The notes under the pieces: model-generated
Seen by the model: only the letters and a program-made list of their open reading frames with translations
Told to the model about the DNA's origin: nothing
Databases searched by the model: none
DNA from: Verrucomicrobiia bacterium
Lineage (GTDB): Bacteria > Verrucomicrobiota > Verrucomicrobiia > Limisphaerales > DSYF01
DNA length: 64,000 nt
NCBI GenBank assembly: GCA_035765895.1
Contig: DASTWL010000039.1
Span: 109,079 to 173,078 of the forward strand
Direction: 5' to 3'
Position numbers and translations under genes: made by a program
Shown: positions 45,233-54,867 of the stretch, piece after piece
Numbering within the stretch: position 1 is the first letter of the stretch
Layout of the letters: every line of letters begins with the position of its first letter

Positions 45233-46693
45233 TCAGCCCTTCAAAGCAAGCACCGCAGCCTCCGCGGCGCGCAGCAACGGGCTGGGATAAATGCCAATGA
45301 ACAGGATGCCCGCCATGCACACCAACACCATCGTCTTTGCGGGCAACGACATCGGCAGTTCGGACAAGTTCCGCCCTGCCCGGCCCCAGTAAATGGCCCG
45401 CACTACACCAAAGTAATACGCCAGGGACATCACCACGCCTGCCAGCGCCACGGCGACCAGCCAGTAAAAGGCCGGGTGGGCGGCCCCGGCCAGCAAGGCG
45501 GACTTGATGAGCAGAAATTTGCCAAAAAAGCCTGCCAGCGGCGGAATGCCCGCCAGCGAAACCATGCTGAACGTCAGCGCCGCCGCCAGCAGCGGCGAGC
45601 GTTGGTTCAGCCCGGCCAGCGCCTCGATGTCTTCCGCGCCCGTCTCGCGCAACACGAGAGCAATGACCAGGAAGGCCGCCAGGACCGTGAACAAGTAGCC
45701 ACCGAGATAATAGAGCACCGCCGACTGCCCCGCCGCACTGGCCGCCGCCACGCCGAGCAGCAGGTAGCCCGCGTGGGAAATGCTCGAGTAGCCCAGCAGC
45801 CGTTTCAAGTTTGTTTGCGGCAGCGCACACAGGTTGCCATACAAAATGGTCAGCGCGGAAATCACCACGAGCAGTTTCCACCAGTGCGCTGTCACGTCCG
45901 GCACAGCGACAAACAGCACACGGAGCAGCAATACAAACCCGGCGGCTTTGGAGCCCACCGCCAGGAAAGCCGTCGTTGGCGTGGGCGCGCCTTGATAAAC
46001 GTCCGGCGCCCAGATCTGGAACGGCACCGCCGAGATCTTGAAACCAAGACCGACGAACAGGAAAAGCAGGCCGCAGAGGAAGAGCTTGTTGCCGGCCAGA
46101 TTCGCGCCGGGTTCCGCCAGCTTGGCGGCGATGTCGCCGAAGTTGAACGCGCCGCTGGTGCCATACATGAACGCAATGCCGAAGACCATGAACGCCGATG
46201 ACAGCGCGCCGATGATGAGATACTTCACGCCCGCTTCGAGCGAGGTGCTGCGGCCGCGCTGAAAGCTGACGAGCACGTAGAACGTCACGGTGATGAGTTC
46301 GAGCGCAACGAACAGGAGCGCGAAGTCGTTGGCCGAGGCCGCGAACATCATGCCCGCCGCGGCGAACAGGATGAGCGAGTAATACTCCGAAATGCCCGCC
46401 GCGATGCGGTCCGAGTATTCCGCGGCCATGAGCAGCACGAGAATGGTCGCCACGAGGAAAAAGCGTTTGAAGAAGAGCGCCATGCCATCGAGCACAAACA
46501 TGCGGCCAAAGGCGAACTGGGGTTCGGCCGGCAACGGCGTCAGGAAGCTGCAAATCAGAATGGCCCCCACGCCCGCCGCCGCCAGGCAGCCCAGGTTGCG
46601 CTTGCGCTCCGCCGGCAGCCACAAGTCCGCCAGCAGCACGCCCACGCCGAGCAGGATGAGCGTCAATTCATGTTTGAGCAGGAGAACGTTCAT
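45233..46693 (-). CDS. nuoN: NADH-quinone oxidoreductase subunit N
   Basis: The 486-aa antiporter-like membrane subunit of complex I, with about fourteen helices, is one of the proton-pumping modules. Characteristic stretches: KFLLCGLLFLFVGLGFKISA, VPFQIWAPDVYQGAPTPTTA and YSSISHAGYLLLGVAA. Its ATG overlaps the nuoM stop by four bases (ATGA), so the two are translationally coupled. It is the last nuo gene of the operon. No discrete terminator is visible between it and the ferredoxin gene. Confidence 0.95.
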   Translation of the reverse strand: MNVLLLKHELTLILLGVGVLLADLWLPAERKRNLGCLAAAGVGAILICSFLTPLPAEPQFAFGRMFVLDGMALFFKRFFLVATILVLLMAAEYSDRIAAGISEYYSLILFAAAGMMFAASANDFALLFVALELITVTFYVLVSFQRGRSTSLEAGVKYLIIGALSSAFMVFGIAFMYGTSGAFNFGDIAAKLAEPGANLAGNKLFLCGLLFLFVGLGFKISAVPFQIWAPDVYQGAPTPTTAFLAVGSKAAGFVLLLRVLFVAVPDVTAHWWKLLVVISALTILYGNLCALPQTNLKRLLGYSSISHAGYLLLGVAAASAAGQSAVLYYLGGYLFTVLAAFLVIALVLRETGAEDIEALAGLNQRSPLLAAALTFSMVSLAGIPPLAGFFGKFLLIKSALLAGAAHPAFYWLVAVALAGVVMSLAYYFGVVRAIYWGRAGRNLSELPMSLPAKTMVLVCMAGILFIGIYPSPLLRAAEAAVLALKG

Positions 46694-48279
46694 CGCGTGA
46701 CCTCCGTCGTGGCGTCGCCAACGAGCGACGCTGTTTGCGAACCTGCCATGGGTGGGTGTTCCGTCGCACTGGTGTCACGCACTGTGTTTGCCATCGCTAC
46801 AATCTGCTCCGCGGCGGGCTTGATCTTGTCCGTCAACAACCGCGGAACGAAACCAAAGAGAATCAGCGCACCCAGCAGCACGACGAACGGCAGCTTGCGC
46901 CACAGGTTGCCGGCATCGGCGATGCCCGCCCACGCCGCTTGCTCCGGTCCGTGCAACACGGTCCGCACCGCGCGCAACATGTAAACCGCGCCAATGATGA
47001 AAGCACCCCACACGGCCAGCACCATGACCACCCGCAGGGCCGGCTGGCTCCAGGCGCCGAAAAACACGCTGACTTCGCCGGCGAAATTCGCGAAGCCCGG
47101 CAGGCCGCAGCCCGCCATGGCCGCCATGACCAATGCCGCGCCAATGAACGGCAGTTTGCGCAGCAGGCCGCCCAGCTGCTTCATCTCCAGCGTGCCGGTC
47201 TGGTGGTAGAGATGGCCAGTGAGGCCAAAGGTCAGCGCCGCGAGGAAACCGTGCGCGATCATCACGAACACTGCGCCCGTGACGCCGATGAGATTCAGGC
47301 TGGCAATGCCGAGAAAGATGAAACCCATGTGCGCCACGCTGGAATTGCCGACAAGCAAATTCAAATCCCGCTGGCGCATCGCCGTGAGACCGCACCACAG
47401 GATGTTGCCGAGGCAAAGCCACGCCAGAACGTGCATCCAGCCGTGCGCCGCCTCCGGCATCAGCGGCAGGGCGACGCGAATGAGGCCGTAGAGACCGAAC
47501 TTTTTCAATACGCCCGCGTGCAGCATCGCCGTGGGGGAGGGCGCGGAACCGTAACCCAGCGGCGCCCACGAATGGAACGGCCAGAGTGAAACGAGAATGC
47601 CAAACCCGAACAGCAGCAGCGGGAAGATGATGCGTTGCGCGCCTGGCCCCATCGGATTCTCGTGGAAGAAAGCAACCAGGCCCGGAATGCTGAAGGTGCG
47701 CTGCGCCTCGGGCACCTGCAGGTAAAGCAAGATCAGCCCCGCCAGGGCGATGAGCGCGCCGACGCTGAGATACAGCGTGATCTGGAACGTGGCAAAGTTC
47801 TTCTGCTCGCCGCGACCCCAGACGCCGATCATGATGAACGTTGGCACCAGCGCCAGTTCGTGGAAGAAGTAGAAGAAGAACAGGTCGAGCGACGCGAACG
47901 CGCCGAGGATGCCGCCGGTCATGACGAGCAGCAGGATGTAAAATTCCTTCTCGCGTTCCTTGATTTCCCACGAGCAGCACGCCGCCGCGAAGGCCACGAT
48001 CGCGCCCATGAGCACGAGTCCGACATTGATGCCGTCAACGCCGACGAAGTAGCTGATGCCGAGTGATTCCACCCACGGAAGCTGTTGCACGAAGCGGTAG
48101 CCGTCCGCATTGGCTTCGGCACCGGGGAAGAGCAGGAACATCTTGATCGCGAGCAGCGCCGAGATCGCCGTGGCGCCGAGCGCGACGAGACGCATGACGA
48201 AGCGGTAATTGCGCGGCACGAACGCCAGCACCACCGCCGCCAACAGCGGCCAGCCAAGGATGTAGGTCAACGTGGACAT
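46690..48279 (-). CDS. nuoM: NADH-quinone oxidoreductase subunit M
   Basis: The 529-aa membrane subunit has an N-terminal helix (LTYILGWPLLAAVVLAF) and the antiporter signature VPTFIMIGVWGRGEQKNFAT. It also shows LWPFHSWAPLGYGSAPSPTA and NSSVAHMGFIFLGIASLN. Glu in DLFFFYFFHELALVPTF is the conserved charged helix residue. The C-terminal 40 residues are polar. It lies three bases downstream of nuoL and overlaps nuoN by four. Confidence 0.95.
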   Translation of the reverse strand: MSTLTYILGWPLLAAVVLAFVPRNYRFVMRLVALGATAISALLAIKMFLLFPGAEANADGYRFVQQLPWVESLGISYFVGVDGINVGLVLMGAIVAFAAACCSWEIKEREKEFYILLLVMTGGILGAFASLDLFFFYFFHELALVPTFIMIGVWGRGEQKNFATFQITLYLSVGALIALAGLILLYLQVPEAQRTFSIPGLVAFFHENPMGPGAQRIIFPLLLFGFGILVSLWPFHSWAPLGYGSAPSPTAMLHAGVLKKFGLYGLIRVALPLMPEAAHGWMHVLAWLCLGNILWCGLTAMRQRDLNLLVGNSSVAHMGFIFLGIASLNLIGVTGAVFVMIAHGFLAALTFGLTGHLYHQTGTLEMKQLGGLLRKLPFIGAALVMAAMAGCGLPGFANFAGEVSVFFGAWSQPALRVVMVLAVWGAFIIGAVYMLRAVRTVLHGPEQAAWAGIADAGNLWRKLPFVVLLGALILFGFVPRLLTDKIKPAAEQIVAMANTVRDTSATEHPPMAGSQTASLVGDATTEVTR

Positions 48280-48282
48280 GAA

Positions 48283-50160
48283 TCACCTTCCCAAAACGAA
48301 GAACAAAATCACCGCCACACCCAGCACGAGCAGAAAGGTGTAGGTTTGGAGGTTGCCGTTCTGCACGAGCCGCAACGCGCGGCCAAACAAATCCGTCGCA
48401 CCGGCGGTTCCGCGCACGGCGGCGAAGCCGATGAGCCAGCGGTCGAACCAATCCGTCACGGCGGCCACGGTATCGTGGACCTTGATGACGGTGGCCTCGT
48501 AAAGTTCGTCGAAGTAAAACCGGTTCCGCATCCAGCGCGAAAGCGCACCCAGCTTCGCTGGCAACGGGTCTTCCTTCGCCTTGGCGTAAAGCGCGTAGGC
48601 GGCAAAGAAGCCAACCGCCACCGCCGCCAAGCCGCCGATCGCGACTCCAAATGCATGGTGGAAGGGATACACGAGTTGAGCCAGAACGCCTTGAGCTTCT
48701 TCACTGTGCTCAGGGGACAAAGCGCCGCCGAAAAGATGTTCAATGCCAATCACCCCGCCGACGACACTGGCCGCCGCAAGGATACGAAGTGGCCACGTCA
48801 TCACCCACGGTGACTCATGAGCATGACCGGCTTCAGGCGTGCGCTCGCTGCCCAAAAAGGCAACGAAGACGAGCCGGAACATGTAGAACGTGGTCAACGC
48901 CGCCACCCCGACGCCGGTCAAATACAACGGCAGGCTTTCCTGCTTCGCCGCGGCCAGGATGGCGTCCTTGCTGAAAAAACCGCTCATTGGCCAGACGCCC
49001 GCCAGCGCCAGCGTGCCCACCATGAACGTCCAGAACGTCACGGGCATCTTCTTCCGCAAACCGCCAATCTTCCAAATGTTCTGCTCGTGATGCAGCGCGT
49101 GAATGACCGAGCCGGCGCCAAGAAACAGCAGCGCCTTGAAAAACGCGTGCGTGGTCAGATGAAACATGCCCGCCGCCGGAGCCTGCACGCCGACCGCCAT
49201 CACCATGTAACCCAGCTGCGAGAGCGTCGAATACGCCAGGATGCGCTTGATGTCGTCCTGCTGCACGGCAATCAGCGCAGCCAGCAACGACGTGAAGCCC
49301 CCGATCCAGGCAATGACATGCAGAGCGTCCGGTGTGAAGACGAAGAAAACCCGCGACAGCATGTAAACGCCCGCAGCCACCATCGTCGCGGCGTGGATCA
49401 ACGCACTAACAGGCGTGGGGCCTTCCATCGCGTCCGGCAGCCAGACGTGCAGCGGGAATTGCGCGGACTTGCCTATGGCGCCGCAGAAGATCAAAAGCCC
49501 CGCGGTCGTGGCAAGCGCGCCAAATGCCGCGGGATTCTCAGTCAGCCGGGTTTGCAATTCGCCGAAGTTGAGCGAGCCGAGCGTGACCCAGACGGTCAAA
49601 ATGCCCAGCATGAAACCGAAGTCGCCGAGGCGGTTGGTGATGAACGCCTTCTTCGCCGCATCGGCTGCGCTGGCCTTCTCATACCAGAAGCCGATGAGCA
49701 GGTAGCTGGACACGCCAACCAGTTCCCACGAGATGAACATCTGGAGGAAGTTGTTCGCCAGCACGATGCCGAGCATCGAGAACGTGAACAGGCTCAAGCT
49801 CGCAAAGAACCGGCTGAAGCAGCGGTCCTCGTGCATGTAGCCCCACGAGTAGATGTGGATCGCGCTGCCCACGCCCGTCACGACGAGCAGCATCATCAGG
49901 CTCAATGGATCAAGGCGCAGACCGAAGTCGGCTTTCAACGCACCGATTTCCAGCCAGCGGAGCGAAACTTCCTTCAATGCCGGCTCAAAACCGTTCACAC
50001 CGATGAACACCACGCTCAGGATGAACCCGATGACGACCGCGCTGACGGAGAGCGTGGCGCTGGTCTTGCGGTCCTGCTGCGTGAAAAGCGTGATCACCAC
50101 CGCTGCAAGCAGCGGCAGGAACAGGATGATCCAAGGCAGGAATTGCAGTTGCATCGTCAA
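48283..50160 (-). CDS. nuoL: NADH-quinone oxidoreductase subunit L
   Basis: The 625-aa, largest antiporter-like subunit carries a long C-terminal amphipathic arm. Motifs: [58 protein letters not shown] and [18 protein letters not shown]. Its ATG overlaps the nuoK stop by four bases. The tail ([20 protein letters not shown]) ends with a last helix. The length is typical of the family (about 610-660). Confidence 0.96.
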   Translation of the reverse strand: MTMQLQFLPWIILFLPLLAAVVITLFTQQDRKTSATLSVSAVVIGFILSVVFIGVNGFEPALKEVSLRWLEIGALKADFGLRLDPLSLMMLLVVTGVGSAIHIYSWGYMHEDRCFSRFFASLSLFTFSMLGIVLANNFLQMFISWELVGVSSYLLIGFWYEKASAADAAKKAFITNRLGDFGFMLGILTVWVTLGSLNFGELQTRLTENPAAFGALATTAGLLIFCGAIGKSAQFPLHVWLPDAMEGPTPVSALIHAATMVAAGVYMLSRVFFVFTPDALHVIAWIGGFTSLLAALIAVQQDDIKRILAYSTLSQLGYMVMAVGVQAPAAGMFHLTTHAFFKALLFLGAGSVIHALHHEQNIWKIGGLRKKMPVTFWTFMVGTLALAGVWPMSGFFSKDAILAAAKQESLPLYLTGVGVAALTTFYMFRLVFVAFLGSERTPEAGHAHESPWVMTWPLRILAAASVVGGVIGIEHLFGGALSPEHSEEAQGVLAQLVYPFHHAFGVAIGGLAAVAVGFFAAYALYAKAKEDPLPAKLGALSRWMRNRFYFDELYEATVIKVHDTVAAVTDWFDRWLIGFAAVRGTAGATDLFGRALRLVQNGNLQTYTFLLVLGVAVILFFVLGR

Positions 50161-50468
50161 AGTTTCAGGGTCGTCAAATCCTCAACGTGCGTGGTCTGCC
50201 GGCGGCGGAACAGGGCCACAATGAGCGCCAAACCGACGGCAACCTCCGCCGCGGCCACGGTGATGATGAAGAACACCATGACCTGGCCATCGAGGTTGTT
50301 GTTGAACCGCGAGAACGCGATCAGCGCCAGGTTCGCCGCGTTGAGCATCAACTCGAGCGACATGTAAATGACGAGGATGTTCCGGCGCGTGATGACGCCG
50401 AGCAGCCCCAGCGCGAACAGCACCGCGCTGACAACCAGGTAATGTTCGAGGCCGATGTTCATTGGCAT
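50157..50468 (-). CDS. nuoK: NADH-quinone oxidoreductase subunit K
   Basis: The 103-aa protein has three transmembrane helices ([39 protein letters not shown] and a C-terminal helix with [20 protein letters not shown]). The two conserved Glu of the proton path are in SLELML and AAEVAV. Start [16 protein letters not shown]. The gap before it, with nuoJ upstream, contains an inverted repeat. The stop overlaps nuoL. Confidence 0.95.
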   Translation of the reverse strand: MPMNIGLEHYLVVSAVLFALGLLGVITRRNILVIYMSLELMLNAANLALIAFSRFNNNLDGQVMVFFIITVAAAEVAVGLALIVALFRRRQTTHVEDLTTLKL

Positions 50469-50490
50469 GAGAAGATAGGAGGTAGAAGAT

Positions 50491-50531
50491 AGAAGTTGGG
50501 AGAAGCCGCGCGACGCGAATCCCCAACTTCT
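50491..50531. repeat. Inverted repeat between nuoK and nuoJ
   Basis: AGAAGTTGGG (50491-50500) and CCCAACTTCT (50522-50531) form a 10-bp stem with a 21-base loop. Short A/G-rich direct repeats of the AGAAG type surround it. It has no following T-run, so it is not a good terminator. Confidence 0.7.
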
Positions 50532-50556
50532 AACTTCCAGCTTCTAGCTTCTAAAT

Positions 50557-51066
50557 TCATTTCAGGTCCTTTTTGCTGAGCAACACCACACCGACCATGG
50601 CCACGAGCAGGAGGACCGAGACGATTTCGAAGGGCAGCAGGTATTGCGTGAACAACAACCGGCCCAGTTCAAAGGTGGACCCCTCCGTGTTGGCGAGCGC
50701 ACCGGCGCCGGGTTTCGTCGCCAGCAGGCTGAGCACAAAAATCACAAGAATCGCGCCCACGGACACCAGTCCACCCACCAACCCAAGTCCCTTGATCTTG
50801 CGGCGCTGTTCTTCCTTCAGGTCGAGCAGCATGATGACGAACAAGAACAACACCATCACGGCGCCCGCGTAAACAAGCACCTGCACCGCGGCGAGGAAGA
50901 ACGCGTGCAGCAGCGTGAATAACCCCGCGAGGCAACCCATCGTCAGCACGAGGAACATCGCGCTGGTGACCGGGCTGCGGCTGAACGGGTTCGCCACGAC
51001 CATGATCGCGCAGATCACGGCGAGCGCGGCGAACAGATAAAACAAGTATGGTTGGATGTCCTGCAT
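50557..51066 (-). CDS. nuoJ: NADH-quinone oxidoreductase subunit J
   Basis: The 169-aa membrane subunit has five helices. Features include YLFYLFAALAVICAIMVVAN, HAFFLAAVQVLVYAGAVMVL and the C-terminal LPFEIVSVLLLVAMVGVVLL. VQVLVYAGAVMVLFLFVIML is the family hallmark. It is one base downstream of the nuoI stop, so tightly coupled. The 88-base gap to nuoK holds a repeat. Confidence 0.94.
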   Translation of the reverse strand: MQDIQPYLFYLFAALAVICAIMVVANPFSRSPVTSAMFLVLTMGCLAGLFTLLHAFFLAAVQVLVYAGAVMVLFLFVIMLLDLKEEQRRKIKGLGLVGGLVSVGAILVIFVLSLLATKPGAGALANTEGSTFELGRLLFTQYLLPFEIVSVLLLVAMVGVVLLSKKDLK

Positions 51067-51067
51067 T

Positions 51068-51625
51068 TCAGGGCTTCACCGGGAAACTCTCCTGCTCTTT
51101 GGCTTCCTCCAGCTTGTGTTTCCACTTCTGGGCGCCGGCGTGCGTGCCGCCGAGCGACAGGAGCTTTTCCTTGTTGTAAATCATCTCGGCGCGATTCGTG
51201 CCGACGTGCGACCAGTCCTTCTGGAGGAAGATCGCCTCCTCCGGGCAGACTTCCTGGCAGTAGCCGCAGAAGATGCAGCGGAGCATGTTGATCTCAAATT
51301 CGGCGGGCATCTTCTCCGCGTTCGGGCGGTCGGCCTGCTTGCCGGTCGGGCCGGGCGGCGTGATCTTGATGGCCTTGGGCGGACAGATGAATTCGCAAAG
51401 CTGGCAGGAGACGCACTTGGTGTTGCCTTCCTGGTCCTTCACGAGGTAGGGCGCGCCGCGATAACCCTCGGGCACGACCCAGCGTTCCTCGGGATACTGC
51501 ATTGTGACCGGTTGCCGCTTGAAGACGACCTTGATGAAATGCCGCACGGTCACCTTGAATCCGCCGAGCACGGCCGGAACGTAGAGGCGCTCCCAGAAAT
51601 TCAGTTTTTTGCGTTCGACAATCAT
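51068..51625 (-). CDS. nuoI: NADH-quinone oxidoreductase subunit I (two 4Fe-4S)
   Basis: The 185-aa peripheral-arm subunit carries clusters N6a and N6b. Two eight-Cys motifs are visible: CVSCQLCEFICPPKA and CIFCGYCQEVCPEEA. The N-terminal helix region (RLYVPAVLGGFKVTVRHFIK) contacts the membrane arm. It lies 137 bases after nuoH, separated by repeat elements, and one base before nuoJ. Confidence 0.96.
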   Translation of the reverse strand: MIVERKKLNFWERLYVPAVLGGFKVTVRHFIKVVFKRQPVTMQYPEERWVVPEGYRGAPYLVKDQEGNTKCVSCQLCEFICPPKAIKITPPGPTGKQADRPNAEKMPAEFEINMLRCIFCGYCQEVCPEEAIFLQKDWSHVGTNRAEMIYNKEKLLSLGGTHAGAQKWKHKLEEAKEQESFPVKP

Positions 51626-51639
51626 TTCAGCGGTCTTAA

Positions 51640-51763
51640 CTGCGGAGGCGCGGAGACGCAGAGGAGAACCGGAATGAACTGCAGTTCAGTTCCAGCGCGC
51701 CTGTCCCGGTTGCCTTCGCAAATTTTGAATTCATTTTTCTCCGCGCCTCTGCGTCTCCGCGGT
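51640..51763. repeat. Inverted-repeat element in the nuoH-nuoI gap
   Basis: The ends, CTGCGGAGGCGCGGAGACGC near 51640 and GCCTCTGCGTCTCCGCGG at about 51745-51762, are imperfect inverted repeats that bracket roughly 70 bases. The same terminal sequence occurs on both sides of the GxxExxY gene (54838 and 55244). It therefore looks like a non-coding relative of that element. The right end reaches the nuoH stop codon. Confidence 0.65.
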
Positions 51764-52863
51764 TAATGTGTGCTTCTCCACCACAGCCAGATGGCCGTCA
51801 CCACGATGTTCACCAACGCCACGGGGATGAACCGCCGCCAGCCCAAGTCCATCAACTGGTCGTAACGGAAACGCGGCCACATCCAACGCACCCAGATGAT
51901 GGTGAACACGAAGGCCACAACCTTCGCGAAGAAAATGCCAATGTGCAGGAAGCCGCCTGCGATGGAACTGGCCGGCTGGTCCAAACCAAACCACGGCAGC
52001 GTCCAGCCGCCGAAGAACAGCGTCACCATCATCGCCGAGGCGGCGATCATGTTCGCATATTCGCCCATGAAGAAGAGCGCAAACTTGATCGAGCTGTATT
52101 CCACGTTGTAACCGCCGGCGAGTTCCTGCTCGGCCTCCGGCAAATCAAACGGCGTGCGGTTGGTTTCCGCAAACGCCGAAACCATGAAGATGAAGAACGA
52201 CAGCGTCAGCATCGGGCTTTGAAAGACCAGCCAGTTCGGGAGACGCACGCCGCCCAACGCCTGCGGCAGCCAGCTCACGAAGCCGGTTTGCGTCATCACC
52301 ACCTGGCTCAAATTCAGATCGCCAACCCAGAGGAAAATTGGAATGACCGACATGCCCATCGCGAGCTCGTAGCTGATGAGCTGCGCGCTGGAGCGGATGC
52401 CACCGAGGAACGGATACTTGGAATTCGCCGCGTAACCCGCGAGCACGATGCCATACACGCCGAGCGACACGATGCCGAACGTGTAAAGGATGCCCACGTT
52501 CAGGTCGGCAATGACCATCTTCTGCGCGCCGATTTGGGAGCCGAATGGAATCACCGCCACCGTCAGCAGGGCCGGAATCATCGCCACGGCCGGTGCGATC
52601 CAGAAATACGCCTTCCGCACGTGGGCCGGCGTGAAGTCTTCCTTGAGGAACGCCTTGATGCCGTCGCACGCCGGTTGCAACAAACCGAACGGACCCGCAC
52701 GATTCGGACCGACGCGGTCCTGAATGGCCGCCGCGACCTTGCGTTCCACCCAAACGGCGTAGGCCACGCAGGTCATGAGCACGGCAAAGACGCCCACGAT
52801 CTTTATGGCGCTGAACACCACAAAGCCGTGATTCGCGATCAAGTTGTTAAACCATGCAATCAT
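51763..52863 (-). CDS. nuoH: NADH-quinone oxidoreductase subunit H
   Basis: The 366-aa membrane-arm subunit next to the quinone site has eight helices. Signatures: VWVERKVAAAIQDRVGPNRA, FGLLQPACDGIKAFLKEDF, GYAANSKYPFLGGIRSSAQL and AETNRTPFDLPEAEQELAGG with the conserved Glu residues. The stop codon lies at the edge of the inverted-repeat element in the nuoH-nuoI gap. Confidence 0.96.
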   Translation of the reverse strand: MIAWFNNLIANHGFVVFSAIKIVGVFAVLMTCVAYAVWVERKVAAAIQDRVGPNRAGPFGLLQPACDGIKAFLKEDFTPAHVRKAYFWIAPAVAMIPALLTVAVIPFGSQIGAQKMVIADLNVGILYTFGIVSLGVYGIVLAGYAANSKYPFLGGIRSSAQLISYELAMGMSVIPIFLWVGDLNLSQVVMTQTGFVSWLPQALGGVRLPNWLVFQSPMLTLSFFIFMVSAFAETNRTPFDLPEAEQELAGGYNVEYSSIKFALFFMGEYANMIAASAMMVTLFFGGWTLPWFGLDQPASSIAGGFLHIGIFFAKVVAFVFTIIWVRWMWPRFRYDQLMDLGWRRFIPVALVNIVVTAIWLWWRSTH

Positions 52864-52999
52864 TTCATTTCTTCGGCGCGTTCTCTCTCACTCTGCCCCG
52901 CCCCGCTGGGAGAAGGAACAGCGTGCGAACGCTTTCTCTCATTCCCAACTCCGTCAAACCATCGCCGGCTCACAATCCCGCCAAAACCGGCGAACGACT

Positions 53000-53036
53000 C
53001 TCCCTCTCCGTGGGGAGAGGGCCGGGGTGAGGGAGA
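53000..53036. repeat. Palindromic repeat between nuoG and nuoH
   Basis: CCCTCTCC (53002-53009) pairs with GGAGAGGG (53014-53021), followed by a CGGGGTGAGGGAG-type tail. This is the widely seen extragenic repeat that reads CCTCACCCCGGCCCTCTCCC on the other strand. It lies in the 223-base gap and probably does not terminate transcription, as there is no T-run. Confidence 0.7.
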
Positions 53037-53086
53037 ACCCAACACCCGCAAACGCGCTCCCATCGTCCCAAGGCGCGCTTTCAAAT

Positions 53087-54832
53087 TCAAATCTGCACCG
53101 TCGCTCCGGTGTCGCCGAGGCCCGCCCACGTGAGCCCATTGAATGCGGGCACTTCCTTGGCCATCTGGTTGAACAAACCTTCGATGCTCTTGAAACCACT
53201 CTGGCCGGCGACGTTGAAAACCAGTTCGTGCAGCGTCTCCCACTCCGCGCGGGCGTCGCCGGGCGGCTGGATGGCCTGCATGAACTTCTGCACGCGGCCC
53301 TTCGTATTCGTGAACGACCCGCGTTTCTCAACGTGCGCCGCGCCGGGCAACAGGTAGTGCGCCAGCTTCGTTGTCTGGTTCGGCAGAATGTCGCTCACGA
53401 TGAGCGTCTCCAGCTTCGCGAGCAGTTCCGCCGTGATGGGATGTTCCTCCACGACTTCGCTCGTCGTTTCCATCTCGCTCAATTGCTCGGAGGCAATGCT
53501 GCGCTTGAGCACATCCTCACCGAACACGATCAAGGTCTTGATGCTGCCCTGCTCGATGCCGCTGGCGATCTTCGCCAGATTGATGCCAGTTTCGGTGAAG
53601 CAGATGCCGTTGAGCCGGGCGCCGTTAACATTTGGGTTCTTGTCTGCGTTGACAAGCAGGTTGTCGCCTTCGCCGATGCGCGGGATGGAATCCGTGATCG
53701 CCCCGCACTTCGTCGCGAGCTTCTTGAGCAGGAACAACTCCTCGTTCGTCTGTCGCGCGGACGCGATGATGGCCACGGAACCTTTCGGTGCCGCCGCGAG
53801 CTTGTCGGAGATTTCCTTGAGCGCCGTGGCCCAATTCGATTTCTGGCCGCGAACGACCACTTCCTTCAAGCGGTCCGGGCGGTTGATCCACTTGTAATTC
53901 AAGCGGCCGGCATCACACATCCACGTCGAGTTGACGGCGTCGTTTTCGCGCGGCTCGTAGCGATAGACTTTGTCCTCGCGCGAACCAACGGTGACGTTGC
54001 AGCCCGTCGCGCAGCTCGTGCAAACGCTCTTGGTCTCCTTCAGGAACCACACGCGCATCTGGAAGCGGAAATCCTTCGACGTCAGCGCGCCCACGGGACA
54101 GATGTCCACGGTGTTGAGCGTGTAATTGTTGTCGAACGGCTTGCCGGGGAAGGTCGAGATCGTGTTGTAGCTGCCGCGATTGACGATGCCGAGCGCGTCG
54201 TCGCCCGCCACGTCGCGCGTGAAGCGGATGCAACGCGTGCAGAGGATGCAGCGTTCCGCATCGAGCACGATGCGCGGCCCGAGATCAATGCGCTTGGGCT
54301 TGTGGACCTTCGCCTCGACAAAGCGGCTCGCCGACTGGCCGTAGTCCACCGAGTATTCCTGCAACTTGCATTCGCCTGCCTGGTCGCAGATCGGGCAGTC
54401 GAGCGGATGATTGATGAGCAGCGATTCGAGGACGCCTTCGCGCATCTGTTTCACGCTCGGCGTGCTGCAATAGATTTCCATGCCCGGCGAAACCGGCGTG
54501 GCGCAGGCAATGGCCGGACGCGGCGACTTCGCGATCTTCGGCGTGCCGTCGGGATTTAGGATGGGCTTGCGATCCGGGCCCATGGCGGGCGTGCCGAACT
54601 CGACGAGGCACATGCGGCAGTTGCCCGCGATGGGCAGCTTGGGATGGTAGCAATAGTGCGGCACCATCGTGCTCGCGGCGAAGCAGGCCTGAATCATGTT
54701 CGTCGGCACCAGCCTGCCCGTGTGATCAGGGGAAAGCTTCGGCACCGTGACGGCCTTGCCATCCACCTTGACGGTCAACGTCTCGACCGGCTGCGGCGTG
54801 GGCTTGGTTTCAGTTGTGGGTGCTGTGGACAT
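53087..54832 (-). CDS. nuoG: NADH-quinone oxidoreductase subunit G (short form)
   Basis: The 581-aa protein has an N-terminal 2Fe-2S domain (CFAASTMVPHYCYHPKLPIA, then NCRMCLVEFG) and HPLDCPICDQAGECKLQ and CILCTRCIRFTRDV for 4Fe-4S clusters. CTSCATGCNVTVGS plus a later WMCDAGR looks like the N7-type ligand set. The molybdopterin-like domain then continues, but the protein is much shorter than the 900-aa E. coli form and ends DTGATVQI. The gene follows the GxxExxY gene after five bases. Confidence 0.93.
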   Translation of the reverse strand: MSTAPTTETKPTPQPVETLTVKVDGKAVTVPKLSPDHTGRLVPTNMIQACFAASTMVPHYCYHPKLPIAGNCRMCLVEFGTPAMGPDRKPILNPDGTPKIAKSPRPAIACATPVSPGMEIYCSTPSVKQMREGVLESLLINHPLDCPICDQAGECKLQEYSVDYGQSASRFVEAKVHKPKRIDLGPRIVLDAERCILCTRCIRFTRDVAGDDALGIVNRGSYNTISTFPGKPFDNNYTLNTVDICPVGALTSKDFRFQMRVWFLKETKSVCTSCATGCNVTVGSREDKVYRYEPRENDAVNSTWMCDAGRLNYKWINRPDRLKEVVVRGQKSNWATALKEISDKLAAAPKGSVAIIASARQTNEELFLLKKLATKCGAITDSIPRIGEGDNLLVNADKNPNVNGARLNGICFTETGINLAKIASGIEQGSIKTLIVFGEDVLKRSIASEQLSEMETTSEVVEEHPITAELLAKLETLIVSDILPNQTTKLAHYLLPGAAHVEKRGSFTNTKGRVQKFMQAIQPPGDARAEWETLHELVFNVAGQSGFKSIEGLFNQMAKEVPAFNGLTWAGLGDTGATVQI

Positions 54833-54837
54833 CTTAT

Positions 54838-54867
54838 TTAACCGCGGAGGCGCAGAGACGCGGAGAA
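54838..54867. repeat. GxxExxY element left inverted repeat
   Basis: AACCGCGGAGGCGCAGAGAC plus GCGGAGAAATC mirrors the repeat at 55244-55269. It encodes the C-terminal residues of the GxxExxY protein and includes its stop codon. Confidence 0.7.
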
